Shown piece after piece: positions 18,432 to 26,439 of a stretch of 64,000 nucleotides of DNA. The position numbers and the translations under genes are program-made. The stretch covers positions 80,435-144,434 of the forward strand of contig CBFGUG010000011.1 in NCBI GenBank assembly GCA_965651905.1. Reading direction: 5' to 3'. Origin of the DNA: SZUA-265 sp965651905 (lineage in GTDB: Bacteria > Myxococcota_A > Polyangia > Polyangiales > Polyangiaceae). The notes beneath the pieces are model-generated. The model was not told the DNA's origin. It made no database searches and saw only the letters and a program-made list of their open reading frames with translations. Numbering within the stretch: the first letter of the stretch is position 1; each line of letters begins with the position of its first letter.

Positions 18432-19034
18432 TCAGTCGCTCGTCAGTCGAAAGACGATGACGTGGTTGTTGGCGGGGCAGGGGAGGACGTCTTCCAGCGC
18501 AAGCCCATGGGGCTTGGCTGCGCGCTGGATATCTTCGAGCTTCCGAACGCCCCAGCTGGCGTTGCGCTGCCGCAGACTTCGGTCGAACTCCAGGTTGCTC
18601 GGTGCGGTTGGCTGATCCGGTAGGATCATCGGTCCATAAAGCACCAGCGGTGCTCCGACATCGAGCACGCGCGCCGCGCCGCGCAACATTCCCAGGCACG
18701 CTTCCCACGGCGCGATGTGGATCATGTTGATACAAACGATCGCGCTGTATTCACCCGCGGGCCAGTCGTCGGACGCGGCGTCGAGCGCGAGCGGGGCGAG
18801 TAAGTTCTGCGTGCCTTCCTCCGCGCGGTAAGCCTCGATGCTGTCTCTGGCGTCCCGGTCCAAGTCGGTGGGCTGCCAGCGTAGCTGCGGCAAGTGTCGC
18901 GCCATGTAGGCTGCGTGTTGGCCGCTGCCGCTGGCAATTTCGAGCACGCAGCCCGAAGCTGGGAGTACGCGCTGAAGCACCCCCAAAATGGGTTGCTGGT
19001 TGCGAGTTGCGGCGGGAGCGAAGAGTTTGGACAC
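18432..19034 (-). CDS. DUF938 family SAM-dependent methyltransferase
   Basis: The product of about 200 residues fits the DUF938 family: an N-terminal RNQQPILGVLQRVLP, the SAM-binding LEIASGSGQHAAYMA, QPTDLDRDARDSI as the second strand, CINMIHIAPWEA, and LVLYGPMI followed by SNLEFDRSLRQRNASWGVR, a signature of this family. The substrate is unknown. The start was set at the GTG at 19034 because GGAGGA lies 6 bases upstream and the family normally begins just before the Arg-Asn motif. A longer ATG-initiated form would add about 39 unconserved residues. The gene converges on the RSH gene and is divergent from the metalloprotease gene. Confidence 0.9.
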   Translation of the reverse strand: MSKLFAPAATRNQQPILGVLQRVLPASGCVLEIASGSGQHAAYMARHLPQLRWQPTDLDRDARDSIEAYRAEEGTQNLLAPLALDAASDDWPAGEYSAIVCINMIHIAPWEACLGMLRGAARVLDVGAPLVLYGPMILPDQPTAPSNLEFDRSLRQRNASWGVRKLEDIQRAAKPHGLALEDVLPCPANNHVIVFRLTSD

Positions 19035-19154
19035 GGCTTTCCTCCGCGGCGAGACTAACCCGACACTCTCAGTAGTTTTCCGCAATTTCCGCAAAGCGGG
19101 GCTCCGTTCGTCGTCGAGCTGGACCTCGCGGGCCGAGCCTCGCACACTCACCCG

Positions 19155-20567
19155 ATGCGTAAAGGGTTCGTGTCCGCCTGGACATCGGTCGGCGGTGCGG
19201 GCGCACTCGTGGGGGCCGGGTTGATCGCGGTGACTCAGGGTGGGTGTTCCGATGAAGGCGCAGCGTCAGGGCCGGAATCGGCGCCGACGGCATCACTCTC
19301 GGCGAGCACGTCGGCTGACTCGTTGGTTGCGGGGGGACCCCTCGATGGTGCGGGGGGCGCCGGCGTTGCGAACAGCGCGGACTCCAGCTCGAGTCCGTCG
19401 GCTACTTCGGTTCAGTCGACGTCGGCGCCGAGTGGGATGGCTACGGGTGAACTAGGGAGCGGGGGCGCAGGTGGTCGCAACGGGGCGATGCTCGGCTCGG
19501 CTGGTGGCGAGGGCGGCGACGATGGCGGAGAGAACGACATGGGCGCTGGCGGTACGATGACGCTGCCCGACGGCATGGAAAACATGGGGATGGACTCGGA
19601 GGAGTCCCCATCGATGAGCCCCCAAGAGCCACCCATGGATGGTGTCGAAGACGCGGGTGCTGGTGAATCTCCGTCGCTACCCGTCGCAGACGCGGGACCA
19701 CCAGAAGCGATGGTGGACAGTGAATTCGACATCGAACTCGTGTTCGAGTCGGACGAGTACTTGTCTGGCGACGTGCGATCGGCTTTCGAGTCGGCGACGG
19801 CGATTTGGGAGAGCGTGATCGTCGGGGACGTGCCGGACTTCGAGTCTCCACGCGCTCCCAACTGCGAGGCGAACCGCATCCCCACGTTCGTTGACGACCT
19901 CATCATTTACGTGCGGGTGGCGCCCATCGATGGACCCGAAGGCATCTTGGGGGCTGCGGGGCCGTGTCTGATCCGCGGCGAGGGTCTGCCACTGCCGTTT
20001 GCAGGACGCATGGAGTTCGACTCGGAAGATCTGGTGCACTTCGCAGGTCAGGGGCGACTGGAGGAGATCGTTTTGCACGAGATGGGTCACGTGCTCGGCA
20101 TCGGGGCGTTGTGGGGGCCACTCGACTTGTTGAGCAACCCGGCGGGACAGGGCGGAGCAGCGCCCGACACTGCGTTCGACGGCAGCGCCGCGCTCGAAGC
20201 GTTCGAGGCTCTGGGGGGAGAGGCGTACGAGGGTGGGGCCAAGGTGCCCGTCGAAAACTCTGGGGGTGCGGGCGTCGCCAACGGACACTGGCGTGAATCG
20301 GTGTTCGGCAACGAGTTGATGACGCCGTTCATGTCTCAACTCGACGGTGTGCTCAGCAGTCTGACCATCGCCTCTCTGGAGGACCTGGGGTACGTCGTAT
20401 CGTACGCCCCAGCGGGGGACTACTCGTGGCCACCCGAACCTGAGCCGGGACGGAATCCGTTCGGACCTGCGGGTGCGGAGCCGACGACGATCGATCTGAG
20501 CCACGACGCGCTCGCGTCGCCCGTTTATAGTGTCGATGCGTCAGGTGAAATGACGCGCGTCCGCTGA
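19155..20567 (+). CDS. Leishmanolysin-like (M8 type) zinc metalloprotease lipoprotein
   Basis: The 470-residue protein starts with a signal peptide whose likely lipidated Cys is in TQGGC (residue 31). A stalk rich in Ser, Ala, Gly and Met, about 150 residues long, follows. The catalytic part carries HEMGHVLGIG (His308, Glu309, His312), a metzincin zinc site. A likely third zinc ligand is in NGHWRE and a Met-turn-like sequence is ELMTPFMS. The later SSLTIASLEDLGYVV matches the C-terminal part of the leishmanolysin family. The enzyme should cleave proteins outside the cell or at the outer membrane; the target is unknown. The stalk has no Cys, and five Cys lie in and around the catalytic region. 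The ATG at 19155 directly precedes the basic n-region of the signal peptide. Confidence 0.88.
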   Translation: MRKGFVSAWTSVGGAGALVGAGLIAVTQGGCSDEGAASGPESAPTASLSASTSADSLVAGGPLDGAGGAGVANSADSSSSPSATSVQSTSAPSGMATGELGSGGAGGRNGAMLGSAGGEGGDDGGENDMGAGGTMTLPDGMENMGMDSEESPSMSPQEPPMDGVEDAGAGESPSLPVADAGPPEAMVDSEFDIELVFESDEYLSGDVRSAFESATAIWESVIVGDVPDFESPRAPNCEANRIPTFVDDLIIYVRVAPIDGPEGILGAAGPCLIRGEGLPLPFAGRMEFDSEDLVHFAGQGRLEEIVLHEMGHVLGIGALWGPLDLLSNPAGQGGAAPDTAFDGSAALEAFEALGGEAYEGGAKVPVENSGGAGVANGHWRESVFGNELMTPFMSQLDGVLSSLTIASLEDLGYVVSYAPAGDYSWPPEPEPGRNPFGPAGAEPTTIDLSHDALASPVYSVDASGEMTRVR

Positions 20568-20785
20568 TGGCCGTTCGTGCCGCGACGTAACTGAACGCTC
20601 GAGCCCGCGTGAGCTCCTCGAGGCCGCGCTGAGCTTCCGCTATGGGAAGGCAACCGTGATGGCGACGGCTGGAGCAGACCATCGCGGGCAGCATCATTGC
20701 TGCGCCTGAGCCGACCAGAGGTCCGAGCGCGTCTTCAGTGCGCGCGCGGCTCGTGCTAACAGCAGCCGCAGCAAGGGAGATGTCG

Positions 20786-23173
20786 ATGCGAACCAACTTT
20801 TTCATGACCCTCACCGCCGCGCTAGCGCTGCTCGGAAGCTGCGCGACCGAGCCAGCGACCGTACCCGCTCACCCAGTGGGCTCCGCGAACAAGCTCACCG
20901 CGGACGCGCCTGGCGACCCGGCGCACAACCTGCTCGAGCAAAGCAGCTTCGACGCAGGTGTCATGTTGCCCTGGACCTCGAGTTTCGGCGGTGGGGCGAA
21001 GGGCAGTGTGTCCATCGTCGATGGTGCACTTTGCATGCACATCGAGGAGCCGGGCGCAGAACGCTGGGACGCCCAGGTTCGACACCGCAAGATGGTCATC
21101 CAGAAAGGGCGGACCTACACGTTGAGCTTCAAAGCGTGGGCCAGCCGCGACACTAAGCTGTCTGGCAAGGTTGGCATGAGCGGACCACCCTACTTCGACT
21201 ATTGGACGCGGCCTCTGAACTTGACGACCGAGCCTCAGGAGTTCGCGTTCGAGTTCACGATGGACAGGGAGGACGATCCGACCGCGGAGCTCGCGTTCCA
21301 CGCGGGGGGCCGCATGGTGCAGGGTGAGGGCCCGATTGACGTGTGTTTCGACGACCTGGTGTTGTCCGATCCCCAGTTCACTCCGCCGCCGCCGCCCGAA
21401 GCCGTCGTGTTACCCGACGTGCGCGTCAATCAGCTGGGGTACGTCCCGTCGTTCCCCAAAGTAGCGACGGTTCTCAGTGACGCCAAAGAGCCTTTGCCGT
21501 TCAAGCTGCTCGACAGTGCAGGGACGGCGGTTTCCGAAGGACAGAGTACACCCGTCGGGCTCGACGCGAGTTCGGGCGACTCCGTGCACGTCGTCGACTT
21601 TTCTGCGTTCAAGACCCCGGGCGAAGGTTATGTGCTGAAGGTTGGAGAGAAGCTCAGCGACCCATTCGCGATTCAGCAAAATCTCTACGAGGCGCTGAAG
21701 AACGACGCGTTCAAGTACTTTTATCACAACCGCAGTGGTGTCGCGATTGAGATGCCTTTCGCAGGGAGTGAACAGTGGGCGAGACCCGCGGGCCACCCGA
21801 AAGACGTCGTCACTTGCGCTCCCGCAGACGTGTTGAAAGCCGCAGGGTGGTTCGACGGCGGCGCGTGTGCTTACGAGCTCGACGTGACAGGTGGTTGGTA
21901 CGACGCAGGGGATCACGGAAAGTACGTCGTCAATGGCGGCATCAGCGTGTGGACGCTGATGAACTGGCACGAACGAGTGGTTCATCTCGGGGGTGACACC
22001 AAGGCGTTCGCCGACGATAGTGGTCTGCTCCCCGAAAGCGGTAACAGAGTGCCCGACATCCTGGACGAAGCGCGCTGGCAGATGGAGTTCATGTTGCGCA
22101 TGCAAGCCAGCGAGGGGCCATACGCAGGCATGGCTCATCACAAGATGCACGACAAAGAGTGGACAGCCCTCGGGCTTCCCCCGCACGAAGACCAGGTCGA
22201 GCGTCTCCTCAGGCCGGTCAGCACCGCCGCCACACTGAACCTCGCGGCAACAGCCGCCCAGGCAGCGCGCGTGTTTGCCAAGTTCGATCCGGCGTTTGCG
22301 AAGCGCTGTCGCGTGGCGGCAGAAAAGGCGTGGACGGCTGCGAAGAAGCACCCAAAGCTGATGGCGCCAGACGACGGCGCTGGTGGTGGCGGTCCCTACG
22401 ATGACGACGACGTCAGTGACGAGTTCTTCTGGGCCGCGGCAGAGCTCTACATCACGACGGGTAAGACCGCGTACAAGAAGGCGCTGACGGAGTCGAAGTG
22501 GCACGGCATGGTGCGCGCCACCGTCGACGGATCGCCAAAGAAAGAAGGCTCCACGTTCACGTCGATGACGTGGCGTGAGGTCGACACGCTGGGCAAGATC
22601 TCGTTGGCGGTCGTGCCCAGCGGACTCTCACAGACCAGCAAGCGTTACCAGCAGGAGATCGCCGAGGTTGCCGACGAGTACTTGGCGATCGAGGCCAAAC
22701 AAGGGTATCGGCAGCCGCTCGCGCCCGACGCCGAGGGCAAGTACCCGTGGGGCTCGAACTCGCTCGTCCTGAACAACATGCTGATGATGGCGCTGGCTCA
22801 CGACTTCACGAACGAGGTCAAGTATCGCGACGGCGTGTCTCTCGGCATGGACTACCTGCTGGGGCGAAACGCCATGGGTCAGTCCTACATCAGTGGCTAC
22901 GGTGAACGACCGCTGCAGAATCCTCACCATCGTTTCTGGGCGAAACAAGCCAACCCCAATTTCCCCCCGCCACCCCCTGGCGCGGTGTCTGGAGGCCCCA
23001 ACTCCAGTTTGCAAGATCCCTACGCACAAGCGGCGGGACTAGCTGGCTGTAAGGCTCAGAAGTGTTTCGTCGACAACATCGAGTCGTGGTCGACGAACGA
23101 GATCACCATCAATTGGAACGCGCCACTGACCTGGGTCACGGCCTGGCTGGCCGAGCATTCCGCGGGGAAGTGA
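20786..23173 (+). CDS. Glycoside hydrolase family 9 (cellulase-type) lipoprotein with N-terminal carbohydrate-binding-like module
   Basis: The product of about 795 residues has a signal peptide with lipobox LLGSC. A CBM4/9-like jelly-roll region follows (about residues 50-195), then an Ig-like CelD_N domain (about 205-300, RVNQLGYVPSFPKVATVL). The GH9 catalytic domain runs from about 310 to the end. The catalytic base pair of Asp residues is in GWYDAGDHGKYV (373 and 376). DILDEARWQMEFMLRMQ, NPHHRF and the acid Glu772 in STNEITINWNAP also match GH9. GH9 enzymes cut beta-1,4-glucans such as cellulose. Anchoring at the outer membrane suggests a cell-bound polysaccharide degrader. The start at 20786 has AAGGGAGA upstream; a second ATG at 20780 lies too close to it. 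A fibre-degrading cluster is not visible around it. Confidence 0.92.
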   Translation: MRTNFFMTLTAALALLGSCATEPATVPAHPVGSANKLTADAPGDPAHNLLEQSSFDAGVMLPWTSSFGGGAKGSVSIVDGALCMHIEEPGAERWDAQVRHRKMVIQKGRTYTLSFKAWASRDTKLSGKVGMSGPPYFDYWTRPLNLTTEPQEFAFEFTMDREDDPTAELAFHAGGRMVQGEGPIDVCFDDLVLSDPQFTPPPPPEAVVLPDVRVNQLGYVPSFPKVATVLSDAKEPLPFKLLDSAGTAVSEGQSTPVGLDASSGDSVHVVDFSAFKTPGEGYVLKVGEKLSDPFAIQQNLYEALKNDAFKYFYHNRSGVAIEMPFAGSEQWARPAGHPKDVVTCAPADVLKAAGWFDGGACAYELDVTGGWYDAGDHGKYVVNGGISVWTLMNWHERVVHLGGDTKAFADDSGLLPESGNRVPDILDEARWQMEFMLRMQASEGPYAGMAHHKMHDKEWTALGLPPHEDQVERLLRPVSTAATLNLAATAAQAARVFAKFDPAFAKRCRVAAEKAWTAAKKHPKLMAPDDGAGGGGPYDDDDVSDEFFWAAAELYITTGKTAYKKALTESKWHGMVRATVDGSPKKEGSTFTSMTWREVDTLGKISLAVVPSGLSQTSKRYQQEIAEVADEYLAIEAKQGYRQPLAPDAEGKYPWGSNSLVLNNMLMMALAHDFTNEVKYRDGVSLGMDYLLGRNAMGQSYISGYGERPLQNPHHRFWAKQANPNFPPPPPGAVSGGPNSSLQDPYAQAAGLAGCKAQKCFVDNIESWSTNEITINWNAPLTWVTAWLAEHSAGK

Positions 23174-23174
23174 A

Positions 23175-23567
23175 CTACTCGTCGTTGAGGCAGGCGCGCA
23201 GGCGATCGTCGTCGTTGTCACACAAGCCATCGGCCAGGCGCGTCTGCCCATCGTCGCAGATGAAGTCCACGTCGAATTGGGAGTTGGCACAGCCGACGTA
23301 GCCGCGGGCCTCGCTTGGACACAGGTCGTGCCACTCGAGGCAGCGGTTCAGGCATTGTTCGGCGGTGAGATCGCGGGGACACATGTCGTGTCCGCATAGC
23401 TCTTCACAGCGGGGATGCGGGTCGGGATCGTCGTCGGCGCAACTCGCTGCGCCAAACAGCAGAACGCATGCCAGCGGGAGCAACAGCTCACGGAAAGTCA
23501 GCCCAACGCTCGCGTTGAGCGTGAAAGCTGCAAGAATCTCGGGAGCGGGACGACGACCAGCGCGCAT
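23175..23567 (-). CDS. Small Cys-rich putative lipoprotein
   Basis: The 130-residue product ends its signal peptide in FGAASC. About 85 residues follow with eight further Cys in paired spacing (CEELCGHDMC, CLNRCLEWHDLC, then CANSQFDVDFIC and CDNDDDRLRAC), so a small disulfide-bonded exported domain is expected. The ATG at 23567 gives a rather long n-region before the hydrophobic core. It ends two bases from the convergent GH9 stop. No known family is recognised. Confidence 0.72.
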   Translation of the reverse strand: MRAGRRPAPEILAAFTLNASVGLTFRELLLPLACVLLFGAASCADDDPDPHPRCEELCGHDMCPRDLTAEQCLNRCLEWHDLCPSEARGYVGCANSQFDVDFICDDGQTRLADGLCDNDDDRLRACLNDE

Positions 23568-23766
23568 GCCGACAACCGTACTGCGACTCGTGGGCTGGAG
23601 GCAAAGCTGGAGTCGGCGGTCTGAAGTGCCCGTTGCCCCGCCGCGGTGCATTCGCGCCGATTCGAATCCGGAAAATGCTCGCCAGCATGTAAGAACGTGC
23701 GCCCTGTGGCGAGCTGCCGCGGGAAAGGAAAGAAGGAGGCGAGAGGAGGAGCGGCATCCGAACGCC

Positions 23767-24957
23767 TCAATCTGGCGAAGCGGCGGGAGTGGCGTCGACC
23801 AGACCAGCAGCGATGGGCGGTAGGCGTTCTTGTTGCAGCCCGCCGTCACTGCACTGCTGGCGAGAAAGCACGAGCTGGCCACGTTCGGATGTCGCTGTCA
23901 GATGAACACGTCCCGTCCAAAGTGAGCGGACGGAGGAGTCGGCGCGGTCGAGTAGTAGATGCGTTCGCTCTCTCGGTTCTTCGAGTCGTAGTTGGAGTGA
24001 ACCTGCTTGCAGTAACATTCGGTCGCTACTGCAGCGAAGGCGTGCGGGCTCCAGCGCTATGGGATCTGCACCCTGCCTGGCAAGCGAGACCGCGCGCTTG
24101 CCGTTTGGGCAGTCGCCGACGATCCACGCGCCGCCAGCCCAGTGCGTGAAGCCGAGCGGACGACAACCTTCGAGCACCGAGTAGGCTTCTGCGTACTCGG
24201 GTTTCGGCGTGATGTTGAACACCGTGGTGAGGCTTTGGTCAGCCTGTCGGGTGCACACGGCGTAGTGCCAACGTGATCCGAGCGAAAATGCGTGGGCAGA
24301 CCCGCTCTCACACGGCACGGGCACGTCCAACGGCACACCGCTACTTTGCACCTCCGCGCCTCGCAGGTGATGAAAGTCGAAACCGTGACAGGTCCCGCTC
24401 GGGTCTTCGGTACAGGCGTGGGCTGGGCCTCGAGCCATGAGCAGCGCGTGGTCACCGCGGGATACGAGGGACAGGTTACCGCGTGCCCGAGGCGGCGCGA
24501 CCCAGGCTTCGGCCAGCCTGAGTTGCTCTCCCGTCGCGGAAGAATAACGCCAAACGCTGGCTTCGCTCGCGCCCTGCTGTACCCACGCCAGGTAGAGCGT
24601 GCCGCCGGCCCAAGTCGCGCTCAGATCACTCACGCTTGCTTCGAGTTGGAGTCGGCGCTGCGGGGTGCTCATGGGATCACCATTGCGATCCAGGCCAAGC
24701 TCCAGGATGGAGCTGCTGACCTCTCCCCGCTCCACCCAGAACAGGCTTGCGCCATGCGGTGCAGTGACGAACTCGACTTCGGGTGAGGTTTCTGCTCTTG
24801 CGCGGGCTGATGGGGTAGCACTCGCAGAAGCGCGCGCTGGCGGGCTTTCGTCGGAACCTTCGACGGTGCGTTCACAGCTTGCCAAGACGAGTGCGAAGGC
24901 CAGTGCGTATGCGGAACGCGGGACCCACCGATCGACACTGTCCTGGCGCCAGGGCAC
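23767..24957 (-). CDS. Putative beta-propeller-like lipoprotein, partner of the SCO1 fusion gene
   Basis: The 396-residue product has a signal peptide with lipobox VLASC, a Ser/Ala/Arg-rich linker, and then a long stretch of short beta segments with recurrent W, Y and Gly (LYLAWVQQGASEASVWRY, WHYAVCTR, WAGGAWIVGDC), as in propeller-type repeat proteins. Six or more Cys lie in the second half and could form disulfides. No named family is recognised. The start lies 2 bases after the stop of the SCO1 fusion gene on the same strand, so the pair is an operon. It may work with the copper or redox protein upstream; that is inference from position only. Confidence 0.75.
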   Translation of the reverse strand: MPWRQDSVDRWVPRSAYALAFALVLASCERTVEGSDESPPARASASATPSARARAETSPEVEFVTAPHGASLFWVERGEVSSSILELGLDRNGDPMSTPQRRLQLEASVSDLSATWAGGTLYLAWVQQGASEASVWRYSSATGEQLRLAEAWVAPPRARGNLSLVSRGDHALLMARGPAHACTEDPSGTCHGFDFHHLRGAEVQSSGVPLDVPVPCESGSAHAFSLGSRWHYAVCTRQADQSLTTVFNITPKPEYAEAYSVLEGCRPLGFTHWAGGAWIVGDCPNGKRAVSLARQGADPIALEPARLRCSSDRMLLQAGSLQLRLEEPRERTHLLLDRADSSVRSLWTGRVHLTATSERGQLVLSRQQCSDGGLQQERLPPIAAGLVDATPAASPD

Positions 24958-24959
24958 GA

Positions 24960-26132
24960 TCAGGGCAGTCCAGCGTCGAGGAAACGAGATGGGTCAGCTG
25001 CGAAGCGCTTACGGCAACTCTCCGCGCAGAAGTAGTAATCGTGCCCAGCGTGGCGAACGTGCGGCGTGCCTTCGACGACCCTCACTTGCATGTTGCAGAC
25101 CACGTCGTTGACGACGTCGACGGGGGGCTCCTGGGGCGACGCGCCAGCTACCGCCCCCGACTCGCGCACGACGAAGTCGACTAGTGCCTCCAGTTGGCTG
25201 TCATCGAGGTGCGCGCGGTAACTCGGCATCAACGGTAGGTAGCCTTGGACGATCTTTTCTCCAGGCGCGACGATCGATTGCCTGATGTAGTCCCGATCGA
25301 CGACGACCTGGCTGCCATCCTCCAAGTGCCGTCGAGCGCCAAGCATCGATTTCAACATCGGTGCGAGACGCTCGTCGTCGTGGCAGGCCCCGCACCCCAA
25401 GGCCTCGTAGAGGTACTTCCCGTCTGCGGTCGCATGTGAACCAGTGCCCCGTACTGTCGCGAGCGAGCTTGGCGGGTCGGTGGGTGCGTCGCCTGGGTCG
25501 AGCAAATCACCTACGTCGCGCACGAGACGTGCCAGCGCCGCGTCGTCGTTGCTGTCGTAGACGCCGCGGACGTCACCCGAGGCATCTACCAAGAAGAACA
25601 TGCTCGTGTGCACGATGGGGTTGACGGGGTCGTCGGAGGCTTCGACGACTACGCGCATCCCTGCCGCGAGTTCTCGTACGTGAGCTGGCCCTGGTTGCAG
25701 CAGTAGCCAGCGTTCGTCGGCCCCCCAACGCTCGGCATAAGCTTTCAGCACCTCGACGCTGTCGCGCTCGGGATCGACGGAAAACGACACGAAGCGGACG
25801 TCCTCATCAGCCAACTTACGTTGAAGAGCGACCGTGTTTGCGGTCAGTCTGGGGCAGACGGTGGTGCACGTGGTGAAGAAAAAGTTCGCGACCCATGGCT
25901 TTCCCAGCAGGTTCGCTCTGGACGTGTTCGTGCCGCGGTGATTCGCGTAGTCGAACTCGGGGACAGGCCACAACACCGGGAGGTCTTCGAGCGCAGTTGC
26001 CTGATGCGCCGCGCGCTCGGCGCCTGGGGGCGCCATCAGCGCGCGGCCGAGATACAGGATCAACCCTGCGGTTGCGGCCGCGGCGAGTACCGTCAGCGCA
26101 GCAGTCAATGGCCAGAAGCGTTTCCTCGACAT
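24960..26132 (-). CDS. SCO1/SenC - cytochrome c - YHS three-domain fusion protein
   Basis: SCO1 proteins are membrane-anchored thioredoxin-like copper chaperones for cytochrome oxidase. The 390-residue product starts with a transmembrane anchor (7-30). A SCO domain follows with the copper site CTTVC (Cys89, Cys93) and His175 in NPIVHTSMFF. A class I cytochrome c domain carries the heme site CGACH (247-251) and a candidate axial Met302 in PLMP. The C-terminus (343-385) is YHS-like, with Cys346, Cys369 and Cys373 in VCNMQV and YFCAESCRKRF, a fold often binding copper or other metals. Copper donor, electron carrier and metal sensor thus share one chain. The ATG at 26132 precedes the Arg/Lys-rich n-region. 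The gene heads a two-gene operon with a lipoprotein. Confidence 0.93.
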   Translation of the reverse strand: MSRKRFWPLTAALTVLAAAATAGLILYLGRALMAPPGAERAAHQATALEDLPVLWPVPEFDYANHRGTNTSRANLLGKPWVANFFFTTCTTVCPRLTANTVALQRKLADEDVRFVSFSVDPERDSVEVLKAYAERWGADERWLLLQPGPAHVRELAAGMRVVVEASDDPVNPIVHTSMFFLVDASGDVRGVYDSNDDAALARLVRDVGDLLDPGDAPTDPPSSLATVRGTGSHATADGKYLYEALGCGACHDDERLAPMLKSMLGARRHLEDGSQVVVDRDYIRQSIVAPGEKIVQGYLPLMPSYRAHLDDSQLEALVDFVVRESGAVAGASPQEPPVDVVNDVVCNMQVRVVEGTPHVRHAGHDYYFCAESCRKRFAADPSRFLDAGLP

Positions 26133-26439
26133 GTTTGAGTCTTTCGGGGCCGACCGCGGTTTCTGTGCGCGGGGCCGTTTCGGAGACTTGGCGCACCAGC
26201 ACGGCCTTTGTCTACATCTACGTACCCTAAAGTGCAGGCGCAGATCGCGGTGGTCTTGGGGTGTCAGGCGTCAGTGCGCACGTGCTGACAGAAAACCTCA
26301 ATGCGGAAGGACGTTGCGTAGTCGCGCGGTCACGTGACCCGGCAAGTACGGCAAAGTGCTGGAAGATCACGGCCGCAGCAGTAAGACTGAGAGTTCGAAG
26401 TGGCCGCTTGCTGGCGTCGCTGACTAGAGGAAATCACCG
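26133..26439. other. Divergent promoter region between SCO1 fusion and Cys-repeat lipoprotein genes
   Basis: These 307 bases carry the starts of both divergent genes. A perfect 12-bp palindrome lies at 26328-26339, and an imperfect inverted repeat at about 26265-26286 (GTCAG ... CTGAC). An AGAGGA ribosome binding site for the rightward gene sits just before 26440. No coding sequence is supported. Confidence 0.6.
26328..26339. promoter_or_regulatory. Perfect palindrome GGTCACGTGACC, candidate operator
   Basis: This 12-base sequence equals its own reverse complement. It lies about 100 bases before the rightward start and about 195 before the leftward one, in a divergent regulatory region. A dimeric regulator site is plausible but no known box is matched. 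Confidence 0.3.

Noticed and set aside
23568..23882. Extended N-terminus for the small Cys-rich lipoprotein
   Set aside because: The longer form would put about 105 unconserved Arg/Ser-rich residues before the signal peptide; the ATG at 23567 fits export.
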